A stretch of 64,000 bases of DNA from Kordiimonas sp. GTDB taxonomy: Bacteria; Pseudomonadota; Alphaproteobacteria; Sphingomonadales; Emcibacteraceae. The stretch spans positions 222,387 to 286,386 of the forward strand of contig PADB01000009.1 in assembly GCA_002700365.1 (NCBI GenBank). The letters run 5' to 3'. The notes beneath the pieces were generated by a model. The model saw only the letters and a program-made list of their open reading frames with translations. It was not told where the DNA came from and did not search any database. Position 1 is the stretch's first letter; every line of letters begins with the position of its first letter. Positions 27,284-36,625 of the stretch are shown here, in pieces. Both the position numbers and the translations under genes were made by a program.

Positions 27284-28192
27284 ATGAAAAAAACACTTTT
27301 TGCAACTGCTGCCCTGATGACCTGTGGCATTGCCTCCCCTGCCCTGGCGGCTGATGACAATTCCCCACTGACCCTGTCACTTGAAATCGGCGCAGAATAT
27401 GATGATAACGTCACGGTTGATGCCAACGATCAAACCAGTCAACAGGGTGATGCCATCGCCACACTGGATGGTGAAATCGGATACCGTTTTAATCTGACTA
27501 ATGATGTCAGCCTCAATGCTAATTACAGCCTGTCCCAAAGCTGGCATGAAGACCTCAGCAATTTTGATATGCAGATCCACACGCCGTCACTGGGCCTGAA
27601 AGCCAAGATGGGGGGACTGGATCTCGGCCTGAACTATCTTTATAGCCATACACGCCTTGATGATGACAGCTTCCTGGACATTCACAGCGTCCGCCCCAGC
27701 GTTGGCGGACTTGTCACAAATAAAGTTTATGTCATTGGGGCTTATGAATATCAGGATAAGGATTTCGCCGGGCAAACCGCCCGTGATGCCAAGCAGCATG
27801 CCGGCTCCGTCAAGGCTATCTATATTCTGGGCAAAGGCCAGACCATCAATGCCGGTTACAAACTGGTAAAGGAAGATGCCACAGCCGCTGAATTTGATTA
27901 CTGGGGCCATTATTTCAATATCGGCCTGAAAACCCCGCTGCCATTGGCCAATATTGATGCCACTTTCCGTGCAAAATACCGGTACTACTGGCGCAATTAC
28001 ACCGGCATAACACCACTGATTGGCGAAGAACGTTCAGACAATCGTCACCGTCTGCGCACCTCACTGGAAGTGCCGTTCGCCAACAGCATGACGGCCACAT
28101 TGCATTATGAATTCACCCACGCCATTTCCAATCTGGCCAGCGTTGACTATGACAGCCATGTGGTTGGCCTACGCCTTGGCTGGGAACTATAA
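27284..28192 (+). CDS. Outer-membrane beta-barrel protein (unassigned)
   Basis: 302 residues. The signal peptide ends in SPALAAD (about residue 23). The rest alternates hydrophobic and polar residues in about 14 strands (for example LTLSLEIGAEYDDNVTVD, LNANYSLSQSW, TFRAKYRYYW) and finishes in ...HVVGLRLGWEL; the strands are aromatic-rich as in outer-membrane barrels. The opening strand with YDDNV resembles barrels of the surface-lipoprotein-assembly/DUF560 or DUF481 kind, but I cannot fix a family. A strong terminator follows. It may be co-transcribed with the hendecad protein. Confidence 0.8.
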   Translation: MKKTLFATAALMTCGIASPALAADDNSPLTLSLEIGAEYDDNVTVDANDQTSQQGDAIATLDGEIGYRFNLTNDVSLNANYSLSQSWHEDLSNFDMQIHTPSLGLKAKMGGLDLGLNYLYSHTRLDDDSFLDIHSVRPSVGGLVTNKVYVIGAYEYQDKDFAGQTARDAKQHAGSVKAIYILGKGQTINAGYKLVKEDATAAEFDYWGHYFNIGLKTPLPLANIDATFRAKYRYYWRNYTGITPLIGEERSDNRHRLRTSLEVPFANSMTATLHYEFTHAISNLASVDYDSHVVGLRLGWEL

Positions 28193-28226
28193 TGTAACTG
28201 AAACACCCTTTTCCATTTCCCGAGAC

Positions 28227-28261
28227 AAAAATAGCGGCAGATTTATTCTGCCGCTATTTTT
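28227..28261 (+). terminator. Rho-independent terminator after the barrel gene
   Basis: A perfect 15-bp stem (28227-28241 with 28247-28261) with a 5-nt loop, A5 on one side and T5 on the other, so it works on either strand. It closes the hendecad/barrel unit. Confidence 0.92.
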
Positions 28262-28336
28262 GTAATCGTTGTTATTTTACTTGTGGGCATACCCCGGCTG
28301 CGCTACTGACAGGGCAGACAACAGCAAGGACAGCGC

Positions 28337-29545
28337 ATGAGCAAAGAATTCGACATTATCGTCATTGGGGCCGGAGCCGCCGGGATGATGTGCGCCCTCA
28401 CGGCGGGCAATCGTGGTCGCCGGGTCCTGCTGCTGGACCATGCTGACAAGGTGGGAAAGAAGATTATTATCTCTGGCGGTGGACGCTGTAACTTCACCAA
28501 TATCGATACCCGTGCCGATCGCTTCCTGTCTGAAAACCGTCATTTCTGTAAATCGGCGCTCAGCCGTTATACCCCGCGCAACATTATCGAACTGCTGGAA
28601 AAGCACAACATTGCCTATCACGAAAAAAAGCTGGGTCAGCTTTTCTGTGATGACAGTGCCGAACAGGTGGTCGACATGCTGGTGCAAGAATGTGATGCAG
28701 CCGGCGTCAAGACACAGCTGGACACCACCATTGAGACCATCAGCCACAGCAACGGCCGCCACCATCTGGACGGCCATCAGGGCAAGGCCGGTGGCAAAGA
28801 ACGCTACAGCGCCGAAAAGCTCGTCATCGCCACAGGGGGCCTATCCGTTCCCAAACTTGGTGCCACTAATTTCGCCTATGAACAGGCCCGCAAATTCGGC
28901 CTCAATATTATCCCTTGTCGCCCGGCACTGGTCCCCCTGACCTTCACGGATAATGACCTGGGCTTCATGCGTAGTCTTAGTGGTATTTCTATTGATTGCA
29001 CTGTCAGATGCCACAAAACCACCTTCCGTGAAAATCTGCTTTTCACCCACCGTGGCCTTAGCGGCCCCGCCATCCTGCAAATTTCATCTTACTGGCAACA
29101 TATGGACAGTTTGCATATTGACCTGCTGCCCGACATGCATTTGGATGCTGTTACCGAATGGCTTATAAATGCGAAAACGCAACGCCCCAAGGCGGAACTT
29201 AAAACCATCATCGCAGAAAAGCTCCCCACACGTTTTGCATTGGGGCTGGTGGAACGTAAGTTTGACAACCGGGTTATGGCTGAACAATCCAACAAAAACC
29301 TGAAGGCTGTCGCGGCCTTCCTGAAAAACTGGGCACTGGTGCCTACAGGGACAGAAGGCTACCGCATTGCCGAAGTCACCGTCGGTGGCATTGATACCGC
29401 TGACCTGTCTTCAAAAACCATGGAAGCGAAAATACAGCCAGGGCTGTATTTTATTGGCGAATGCGTAGATGTCACAGGATGGCTGGGGGGCTATAATTTC
29501 CAATGGGCCTGGGCCAGCGGCTATGCAGCAGGCCATGCTGTCTAG
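28337..29545 (+). CDS. NAD(P)/FAD-dependent oxidoreductase (HI0933/YhiN/BaiN family)
   Basis: 402 residues. The FAD-binding Rossmann motif is IIVIGAGAAGMMCALTAG (residues 6-23). IISGGGRCNFTN, VIATGGLSVPKLGAT and the end segment PGLYFIGECVDVTGWLGGYN are signatures of the family, whose members include BaiN (bile-acid reductase) and rdsA-like proteins; most, including E. coli YhiN, have no known substrate. Cytosolic flavoprotein of full length. AAGGA precedes the ATG. It stands alone, with the histidine kinase gene convergent downstream. Confidence 0.9.
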   Translation: MSKEFDIIVIGAGAAGMMCALTAGNRGRRVLLLDHADKVGKKIIISGGGRCNFTNIDTRADRFLSENRHFCKSALSRYTPRNIIELLEKHNIAYHEKKLGQLFCDDSAEQVVDMLVQECDAAGVKTQLDTTIETISHSNGRHHLDGHQGKAGGKERYSAEKLVIATGGLSVPKLGATNFAYEQARKFGLNIIPCRPALVPLTFTDNDLGFMRSLSGISIDCTVRCHKTTFRENLLFTHRGLSGPAILQISSYWQHMDSLHIDLLPDMHLDAVTEWLINAKTQRPKAELKTIIAEKLPTRFALGLVERKFDNRVMAEQSNKNLKAVAAFLKNWALVPTGTEGYRIAEVTVGGIDTADLSSKTMEAKIQPGLYFIGECVDVTGWLGGYNFQWAWASGYAAGHAV

Positions 29546-29606
29546 CCCCACCTCATTACGATAATGGTTCGACACCCTCACCTTATTACTTACACGTCAC
29601 AGACTG

Positions 29607-31505
29607 CTAAAGACTGCGTTTTTTCGGGAAAGTAATCGTCACGGCCGTCCCTTCGCCCAACGTACTTTCCACCGAAAGGGTCCCTTGATGCGCCTCCATA
29701 TAACGTGCGCATAAAGGCAATCCTAGGCCTGTACCCTGAAGACTTCGGGTATAAGAAGATTCTACTTGTTCAAAAGGCCGCAGAGCCTTCTTGATCCCCT
29801 CCTCATCCATGCCAATACCCTGATCCTGCACGCGCAATGACACACCCCCATCCGATGTGACCGACCCGGTCACCCGAATACCGGCCACTACGGGGCTATA
29901 TTTCACGGCATTACTAAGTAAGTTCAATAATATCTGTTTCACTAAACGGGGATCCGCATATAAATACGGTAAATCATCCGGCATTTCGATATCGATACCC
30001 GTAACATCATCACCCGTCCTTTGGCGCAGCAATCGTAAGCATGCTTCCGTGACTTCTTGCAGGTCGCATTTTTCTTCATGCATTTCCAGCTTACCGGCAT
30101 CCACCTTTGTCAAATCCAGAAGATCATTAATAATTTCCAGCAAATGACTGCCACTTTCGTGGATATCACTGGCATAATCGCTGTATTTGTCGATAGCTTC
30201 AGGCCCGTTTAATTGATCCCGGATCATGGATGAAAAACCGATAATCGCATTTAACGGTGTCCGCAATTCATGGCTCATATTGGCGAGAAATGTTGATTTA
30301 GCCTTATTCGCGACTTCGGCTCTTTCCTTAGCCACTTGTAATTCCTGCGTTCGGACTTTGACTTCTTCCTCCAGGGCCTGCCGGACACTATTAATCTCCG
30401 TGTCCACCCGCCCCAATATGCGGGAGAATCCCATGTACAATACAGCCCCACCGGCGATCACGAGCAACATGGAAATGATTAATGATCGCTCCAAAGACAC
30501 ATGCGATCTCTCTTCATCAAGCAGCAACAACATTTGCCCGACGGCTCGATTGTGGATATCCGTCACCGGCATGGTCACGGTACTAAAACTTTTATCGCCA
30601 AGAATAATGCCATGCACATGCGCATCAGCCTGCAGGGCCTGCTGCTCGGCCAGTCTGCTAATACTCTGTGCAGAAATCGGTACGCTCTTATCAAAGAAGA
30701 CCACATGCTCCGGCAACAAATTCCATTGGGGAACACCGCCCAAATGATGCGTATAGTCTTCCCATTTAGCGCGATCCACCACATCTTTATGCAGTAACAA
30801 CAGCAAAGGCGATTTCATTGCATGGCTCAATGGTTGCAGTACTTTATTGACGTCCTTACCTAATTCAAGATAGCCAATAAGCTGTCCGTCAACATACCAG
30901 GGCTGTACTACCCGCAAAGTCAGCGATGTAATACCGCCCATTTCAACACCTGCACTGACATGACCTGTCTCACGCGCAAGATCAAAAGTCCGGCGCGTAA
31001 TCTGGTCACCGAAACGTTCAGGTATATGGCCCCGGAGGAATGTTTTTCCTGATAAATCAATGAAATAAAAATGGGTAATATCGTGTTCACGACGCAACCA
31101 ATTCATTAATTCCAGTGTTGCCTCGTATAAATTCTGCCGTTGGCCTTGTTGATATAACGCTCTAAATTCTTCATTTTGCGCCACAACGGAAAGCACTGTG
31201 GATAAAAGATCCACATTACTATCAATTTCACGGTCATAGAGACGTTGCAGGCTTGACCGGGCTTCTACCAAGGCATGTTCATGCAATGCCTTTTCCGAAT
31301 AATATGTTTGGCCCATGAAAATACCGACGACAAAGGTCAACATCACTGCAAACGGCACTAAGATCCTGTTTTTAATATCTTTATTTGATGCACTAAACAA
31401 AACTCTATAGCGCACACGGCCACGTCTTAACCATCGTGGCGGAGACCGTCTATCAACCTTTTCTTTCTTCATATCGTACGGACACTCAATCGAAATACGC
31501 GGCAT
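29607..31505 (-). CDS. Membrane-bound sensor histidine kinase with Cache-like sensor
   Basis: Up to 632 residues; an alternative ATG at 31472 gives 621. Order: basic cytoplasmic start, helix at about 50-68, periplasmic double-Cache-like region (about 70-335, with [20 protein letters not shown] and [20 protein letters not shown]), second helix near 345-362, coiled linker, then HisKA with [20 protein letters not shown] (phospho-histidine). The ATPase domain follows, with N box [13 protein letters not shown]1 [11 protein letters not shown] and G2 GTGLGLPL. It would detect a periplasmic ligand. No response regulator is adjacent, so it is an orphan kinase. No receiver domain is fused. Confidence 0.9.
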   Translation of the reverse strand: MPRISIECPYDMKKEKVDRRSPPRWLRRGRVRYRVLFSASNKDIKNRILVPFAVMLTFVVGIFMGQTYYSEKALHEHALVEARSSLQRLYDREIDSNVDLLSTVLSVVAQNEEFRALYQQGQRQNLYEATLELMNWLRREHDITHFYFIDLSGKTFLRGHIPERFGDQITRRTFDLARETGHVSAGVEMGGITSLTLRVVQPWYVDGQLIGYLELGKDVNKVLQPLSHAMKSPLLLLLHKDVVDRAKWEDYTHHLGGVPQWNLLPEHVVFFDKSVPISAQSISRLAEQQALQADAHVHGIILGDKSFSTVTMPVTDIHNRAVGQMLLLLDEERSHVSLERSLIISMLLVIAGGAVLYMGFSRILGRVDTEINSVRQALEEEVKVRTQELQVAKERAEVANKAKSTFLANMSHELRTPLNAIIGFSSMIRDQLNGPEAIDKYSDYASDIHESGSHLLEIINDLLDLTKVDAGKLEMHEEKCDLQEVTEACLRLLRQRTGDDVTGIDIEMPDDLPYLYADPRLVKQILLNLLSNAVKYSPVVAGIRVTGSVTSDGGVSLRVQDQGIGMDEEGIKKALRPFEQVESSYTRSLQGTGLGLPLCARYMEAHQGTLSVESTLGEGTAVTITFPKKRSL

Positions 31506-31632
31506 ACTATCAACAATTGTCTCATTATAAGACAGTCTCTCTTAACAAGCCTTTAAAAGTCCACAGAACAACCCGGTCAGGCTATACTATTATGCAAAAC
31601 TCTGTTTTCGTGATGTGAGGCTCTTTTCAAAC

Positions 31633-32670
31633 ATGTCCTATCGTCTGAAACCACAAATTCTAAACGATCCGTTCCAAGATCCTGTCCTTTACATGCCGTT
31701 TCAATTTGAAAAGCGCGCATTGCTTTGCGATCTGGGCACAATTGATCTTCTATCCCCCGCTCAATTAAGACAAATATCAGATATTTTTATTTCCCACACA
31801 CATATGGACCATTTTGCTGGTTTTGATCTGCTGCTAAGGGGCTTGCTGCGCCAAAATATGCGCCTCTCCTTTTACGGGCCATCAGGATTGCGCGAACACA
31901 TCAGCCACCACCTCAAAGGCTATAGCTGGAATTTAGCAGAACCCGGCCCCGGCGGGCTGGAAATTCGTGTCCATGAAATTGTCTCTGCACGTCAATACCG
32001 TTGCCAAAAATTTCGTTTTCATAATCGTTTTGACCCTGGCCCCACGACTTCCGTCACAATTCAAAACGGTCTTATTTTATCCGATCTGGATATCACCGTA
32101 CGCATGGCTATTCTTGACCATAAGTTACCATGCCTAGCCTACCGCATCGAAGAAAGCCCACAATATCATATCCAAAAAGATCGTCTTGTCGAACAGGGGC
32201 TTTTACCGGGACGATGGCTGAATACTTTTCGCCGGGCCCTACATGACCAACAGCCTGGTGACGTCTTGCTGCCCATCGCCGATGGCCCATCACCCCCGAT
32301 GCAGACTCTCAAAACCATAAAGGACGACTTTACCCTATGTCAGCCGGGAAAAGTCTATGCCTATGTTGTGGATTGCCAGTTCAATCAACAGAATATTGAC
32401 CGGCTGCTGCCCTTGATACACAAAGCAGATACACTGTTTATCGAAGCGGGGTTCCGACAGCAGGATGCAGACATTGCGTGGGAACGATATCACCTGACAA
32501 CAGAGCAGGCTGGCTTTCTGGCAGGACAAGCCCGTGTGGGGAAGGTGGAACCCCTGCATTTCTCCCATCGGTATATCGATCAGAAAGACGCCCTCATCGC
32601 CGAAGTCAATGCGGCCTTCGCCGCCAGCTTGGATGGTCGATTGATTTTATCCCCTCCACCATCTGATTGA
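31633..32670 (+). CDS. Ribonuclease Z-like metallo-beta-lactamase hydrolase
   Basis: 345 residues from MSYRLKPQILND; a GTG six codons earlier is possible. The zinc motif is FISHTHMDHFAGFD (H-x-H-x-D-H); further ligands are probably His in LDHKLPCLAYR and the C-terminal HFSHRY. The arrangement matches the alphaproteobacterial RNase Z-type branch of the ELAC/CPSF family. True RNase Z trims tRNA 3' trailers, but these distant homologues are unproven and both tRNAs here encode CCA. Divergent from the kinase, monocistronic. Confidence 0.8.
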   Translation: MSYRLKPQILNDPFQDPVLYMPFQFEKRALLCDLGTIDLLSPAQLRQISDIFISHTHMDHFAGFDLLLRGLLRQNMRLSFYGPSGLREHISHHLKGYSWNLAEPGPGGLEIRVHEIVSARQYRCQKFRFHNRFDPGPTTSVTIQNGLILSDLDITVRMAILDHKLPCLAYRIEESPQYHIQKDRLVEQGLLPGRWLNTFRRALHDQQPGDVLLPIADGPSPPMQTLKTIKDDFTLCQPGKVYAYVVDCQFNQQNIDRLLPLIHKADTLFIEAGFRQQDADIAWERYHLTTEQAGFLAGQARVGKVEPLHFSHRYIDQKDALIAEVNAAFAASLDGRLILSPPPSD

Positions 32671-32819
32671 TGCTCACTTATTGAAAATAGCCATTGGCCC
32701 GACCATTAGTATGAAGCTACTGATACAGGGCCATAAGCCATATAAGACCCTGCCGCGTCCAAAATCATTACTTTTTACACAGCAAGCACTCCGGACTGCC
32801 AGACACACTGTTTACATAG

Positions 32820-32846
32820 AAAAAGCGAGGAATAACCCCGCTTTTC
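32820..32846 (-). terminator. Rho-independent terminator of gcrA
   Basis: AAAAGCG pairs with CGCTTTT around an inner AGG/CCC with one mismatch and a 5-nt loop. On the minus strand it ends in a T run, 33 bp after the gcrA stop codon. It may also stop reading from the MBL gene. Confidence 0.7.
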
Positions 32847-32878
32847 CCACACTGTTATCACAGATTCTCTAATAGAAT

Positions 32879-33310
32879 TTATTTAACCGGAGTTGCCGAA
32901 ATACGGCCCCGGTTTGTCCGCCGTTCACGCCGGGGGGTCTGCGCCTGATAGGCTTCTGCGCAATGGGCCGCGCAGTAAGGCATCCCCGGCTGTGAAGGTT
33001 TTCCGCAAAAATGGAAGTCTTCGTCACCCGGATGACCGATGGGCCATTTGCACATACGTTCCGTCAGGTCCAACAATGACACCTTGTCGGTCTCTTTTTT
33101 CTTTTCTGTACGACTTTTAGCGGGCTTTTTCGCCTTACGACGGTCAGACTTCACAGGGGATGGGCGCGACGATAGTCCCATACGGTGAGCTTTACCAATC
33201 ACGGCATTACGGGTCACCCCTTCTGCCAGCTCCGCAGCAATCTGGCTGGCACTTAGACCTTTATCCCAAAGCTCTTTCAAAAGTGCCACACGTTCTTCGG
33301 TCCACGCCAT
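32879..33310 (-). CDS. gcrA: GcrA cell cycle regulator
   Basis: 143 residues. The N-terminal helix-turn-helix MAWTEERVALLKELWDKGLS and SQIAAELAEGVTRNAVIGKA, then HRMGLSSR, is the hallmark of GcrA. A basic linker (KSDRRKAKKPAKSR) joins the C-terminal domain CKWPIGHPGDEDFHFCGKP and MPYCAAHC, which binds sigma-70 domain 2. In Caulobacter GcrA activates division and DNA-replication genes, preferring promoters methylated by CcrM at GANTC. It marks the genome as alphaproteobacterial. Monocistronic, with its own terminator. Confidence 0.96.
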   Translation of the reverse strand: MAWTEERVALLKELWDKGLSASQIAAELAEGVTRNAVIGKAHRMGLSSRPSPVKSDRRKAKKPAKSRTEKKKETDKVSLLDLTERMCKWPIGHPGDEDFHFCGKPSQPGMPYCAAHCAEAYQAQTPRRERRTNRGRISATPVK

Positions 33311-33500
33311 AGTGTATCCTTAAAATGGTTATTCTGCCTCGACAGCACATATGCCCCTTGCCTATCAGGACAGGCCCCTTACGTCAAGATATCAGCACTT
33401 GAACCCAACATCTTCCCCATGATAGAAGCCATATTTCAGCCCATCGGAATAGAAATGGTTCTCTTTCCTGCATCGGCAGCATTAAACATCAGGACGGCGC

Positions 33501-34310
33501 ATGAAAAACGATTCTCCCCTACATCCTTATGGCCAAAAGCGCATTGGGCGGATCAATGTGCAGGGAATCTGGACGCTCTACCTTAAAGAGGTCATGCGAT
33601 TTTTCAAAGTTTTCATGCAGACCATTATGGCCCCGACCATCACGACGTTCTTATTCATGACCGTCTTTACAGTGGCACTTGGGCGTGACCGGTATGTGGG
33701 TGAATTATCCTTTCAGATGTTTTTGGCTCCGGGGCTCATCATGATGGCCATTGTGCAAAATGCTTTTGCCAACACCTCCTCATCTATGATGGCCGCCAAA
33801 ATGCAGGGAAATATTACCGATATTCTACTGGCCCCTTTAGGGCCTACTGAAATCATTCTCGGCTTTGCGCTAGGCGGTATTACCCGCGGTCTGCTTGTGG
33901 GCAGCTTTATCGGTCTTACCATGCTCATGTTTGTCGATCTGGCTATCCACCATGTCTGGGCCGTTCTCTATTACAGCATTGCGGCGTCTTTACTCTTATC
34001 GCTCATGGGGATACTCACAGGCGTCTGGGCAGAAAAATTTGATCAAAGTGCCGGCATCAACAATTTTATCATTGTGCCATTATCATTTTTATCCGGCACA
34101 TTTTATTCCATTCATGCCCTGCCCGGAATCTGGTATTCTCTGAGCCAATTAAATCCGTTTTTTTACGTCATAGATGGATTTCGCTATGGATTAACCGGGC
34201 AATCTGACGCACCGTTACTGACGGGTGTCATCTTGCTGGGGATTCTAAATATCGCGCTTTGGCTTTGCTGTTATTACATTCTTAAATCAGGTTATAAACT
34301 AAGGACTTAG
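33501..34310 (+). CDS. ABC-2-type transporter permease
   Basis: 269 residues with six hydrophobic helices and the ABC-2 signature region SFLSGTFYSIHALPGIWYSL then LNPFFYVIDGFRYGLTG. The N-terminal cytoplasmic segment LYLKEVMRFFKVFMQTIMAP is typical of YadH/NodJ-like exporters of polysaccharides, lipids or drugs. No ATPase gene is next to it, which is unusual because YadG-type partners normally sit upstream; the ATPase must be elsewhere. AGGA precedes the ATG. Expected in the inner membrane. Confidence 0.88.
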   Translation: MKNDSPLHPYGQKRIGRINVQGIWTLYLKEVMRFFKVFMQTIMAPTITTFLFMTVFTVALGRDRYVGELSFQMFLAPGLIMMAIVQNAFANTSSSMMAAKMQGNITDILLAPLGPTEIILGFALGGITRGLLVGSFIGLTMLMFVDLAIHHVWAVLYYSIAASLLLSLMGILTGVWAEKFDQSAGINNFIIVPLSFLSGTFYSIHALPGIWYSLSQLNPFFYVIDGFRYGLTGQSDAPLLTGVILLGILNIALWLCCYYILKSGYKLRT

Positions 34311-34420
34311 ATTAACCTACGCCACGATTATTGACAGAAAACGCCCTTACATAGATACTCACCGGCTTTTCAGGGGGGCATCCCCTCCCTGCGGCGTTGA
34401 TTTCAATAGAGATAGTAAAG

Positions 34421-35668
34421 ATGAAAAACAGCCAGCCCGACAATCCAGATGAAAGCCTTATCCCTGCGGTAATGCCCACATATGCCCGTGCTGACATTGC
34501 CTTTGAAAAAGGCGAAGGGGTCTATCTCTATGACACCACTGGCCGCAAATACCTTGATTTCGGTAGTGGGGTTGCTGTGAATAACTTTGGCTTTTCCCAT
34601 CCCCATCTGGTGAGCGCCTTGAAAGAACAGGCGGACAAGCTCTGGCATACATCTAATCTATATCGTATCCCCGGGCAGGAAAAATTGGCAAAGCGTCTTA
34701 CGTCGCGGACATTCGCCGATACAGTCTTTTTTACGAACTCCGGTGCCGAAGCCATGGAATGTGCGATTAAGATCGCGCGGAACTATCAATATTCCAATGG
34801 GAAACCGGAACGTTATCGTATCATCACTTTTGACGGCTGCTTCCACGGACGGACATTAACGACCATTGCCGCCTCCGGCGAAGAAAAACTGGTTAAAAGT
34901 TTTGGGCCTCAGGTCGATGGTTTCGACCATGCCCCATTCCCGGTACAACGCGCAGAGGTAGAAAAGCTTATCACCTCTGAGACGGCCGCGATCGCAATTG
35001 AGCCTGTACAGGGTGAAGGTGGTATTCGTCCTGTCACCCCGGAATGTCTACAAGTATTACGTGACTTGGCCGATGAACATGACCTCTTGCTTATTTTTGA
35101 TGAAGTCCAGTGCGGCATGGGCCGCAGCGGCGCCTTTTTTGCCCATCAATTAACTGATGTAACACCGGACGTCATGGCAATCGCCAAAGGCATTGGCGGT
35201 GGTTTTCCTTTAGGTGCTTGCCTCGCCACAGAAAAAGCCGCAGCGGGCATGACAGCAGGCACCCATGGTTCCACCTATGGCGGCAATCCGCTCGCCACAG
35301 CCGTTGGCAATGCAGTACTTGATCTGATCGAAGAGGACGGTTTCCTGAAAAACGTCCAGGACATATCCGATGCCTTGCGCATTGCTTTGGTCAAATTACG
35401 CTCCAACCATCCCGAAAGCATCGAACTCGTCCGTGGCCAAGGCCTGATGCTGGGCTTAAAACTGACCTATCCCCCCGCGGAATTAGTAGCCGAAGCCCTG
35501 AAAGAAGGGCTATTATTAGTCGCCGCGGCAGATAACACCGTCCGTTTATTGCCCCCATTGATTATTACCAAAGAACATGTGACAGAAGCAGCCGATATTC
35601 TTTCCAAGGTCCTGACCACAATAGAAAGAAAACATGCGGCGGCACAAATTGACAGTGAAGAAGAGTAA
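34421..35668 (+). CDS. argD: Acetylornithine aminotransferase
   Basis: 415 residues from MKNSQPDNPD; the ATG at 34421 has AGAG upstream, whereas the TTG 8 codons earlier has none. Class III PLP aminotransferase: FTNSGAEAMECAIKIAR, TFDGCFHGRTL, IFDEVQCGMGRSG and the PLP lysine in AIAKGIGGGFPLGA. It converts N-acetylglutamate semialdehyde to N-acetylornithine, or succinyl-diaminopimelate in the lysine route. It leads the argD-argF-hslO operon, 5 bp before argF, which fits arginine synthesis. Confidence 0.94.
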   Translation: MKNSQPDNPDESLIPAVMPTYARADIAFEKGEGVYLYDTTGRKYLDFGSGVAVNNFGFSHPHLVSALKEQADKLWHTSNLYRIPGQEKLAKRLTSRTFADTVFFTNSGAEAMECAIKIARNYQYSNGKPERYRIITFDGCFHGRTLTTIAASGEEKLVKSFGPQVDGFDHAPFPVQRAEVEKLITSETAAIAIEPVQGEGGIRPVTPECLQVLRDLADEHDLLLIFDEVQCGMGRSGAFFAHQLTDVTPDVMAIAKGIGGGFPLGACLATEKAAAGMTAGTHGSTYGGNPLATAVGNAVLDLIEEDGFLKNVQDISDALRIALVKLRSNHPESIELVRGQGLMLGLKLTYPPAELVAEALKEGLLLVAAADNTVRLLPPLIITKEHVTEAADILSKVLTTIERKHAAAQIDSEEE

Positions 35669-35673
35669 GGGTC

Positions 35674-36621
35674 ATGACCACTCACAATGCGGTCCCGAAA
35701 TATAATCATTTTCTTGATCTCAGCGACCTTACGACCGAACAGGCACAAAGTATCATTGCCAACGCCAAACGCTTAAAGGCGGAAATCCAGGGTAGGCCCC
35801 ATGGGACCGTCCACCCAGAACGTCCCTTACAAGACATCACACTGGCCATGATCTTTGAAAAACCGTCCACCCGCACCCGTGTGTCCTTTGAAATGGCTAT
35901 TCACCAATTAGGGGGGAATAGTCTGGTTCTGCAGGGGGGAGACACCCAGTTAGGACGGGGGGAAACTGTTGCGGATACCTCTCGCGTTTTATCACGTTTT
36001 GTTGATGCAATCATGCTTCGCGCGCGGGAGCATGATGCCTTGCTGGAAATGGCACGGACAGGTTCTGTCCCCGTCATCAATGCCCTGACAAACTGGTCGC
36101 ATCCCTGTCAAATTATGGCCGATGTCCTGACCTATGAAGAACATCGCGGCAGCATAAAGGATAAAATCGTGGCTTGGTCAGGGGATGGCAATAATGTTGC
36201 CGTTTCATGGATTCATGCGGCTGTTCTTTTTGAATGCGAATTGCGTCTTGCTTGCCCGCCCGAATATCTACCCCCGCAAGAAGCTCTGGACTGGGCTGAA
36301 GCACGTGGCGGCCGCATTACCGTCACGCAGGATCCCTCTGCAGCCGCCAAAGACTGTGATCTGATGATAACCGACACCTGGGTTTCAATGGGCGATACCA
36401 ATGCCGAAGAACGGCTGTCAACTTTGGCCCCATATCAGGTCAATGAAGCCCTTATGGCTTTAGCAAAAGACGATGCCCTGTTTATGCACTGTCTGCCCGC
36501 TCACCGCGAAGAGGAAGTCACCACCGGGGTTATTGACGGCCCCCAGTCCGTGATTTGGGATGAAGCAGAAAATCGTCTTCATGCACAAAAAGCCATATTG
36601 ATGTGGTGTTTAGGAAAATAA
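35674..36621 (+). CDS. argF: Ornithine carbamoyltransferase, anabolic
   Basis: 315 residues. It makes citrulline from ornithine and carbamoyl phosphate. The carbamoyl-phosphate loop FEKPSTRTRVSFE, the HPCQIMAD motif, and the ornithine-binding FMHCLPAHREEEV are all intact; DTWVSMGD lies between. Cytosolic trimer expected. Spaced 5 bp from argD and 4 bp from hslO, so the three are one operon. Confidence 0.96.
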   Translation: MTTHNAVPKYNHFLDLSDLTTEQAQSIIANAKRLKAEIQGRPHGTVHPERPLQDITLAMIFEKPSTRTRVSFEMAIHQLGGNSLVLQGGDTQLGRGETVADTSRVLSRFVDAIMLRAREHDALLEMARTGSVPVINALTNWSHPCQIMADVLTYEEHRGSIKDKIVAWSGDGNNVAVSWIHAAVLFECELRLACPPEYLPPQEALDWAEARGGRITVTQDPSAAAKDCDLMITDTWVSMGDTNAEERLSTLAPYQVNEALMALAKDDALFMHCLPAHREEEVTTGVIDGPQSVIWDEAENRLHAQKAILMWCLGK

Positions 36622-36625
36622 CATT

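Noticed and set aside
29607-32670. Two-component pair made of the histidine kinase and its divergent neighbour.
   Set aside because: The neighbour is a metallo-beta-lactamase hydrolase with an HxHxDH zinc motif, not a response regulator.
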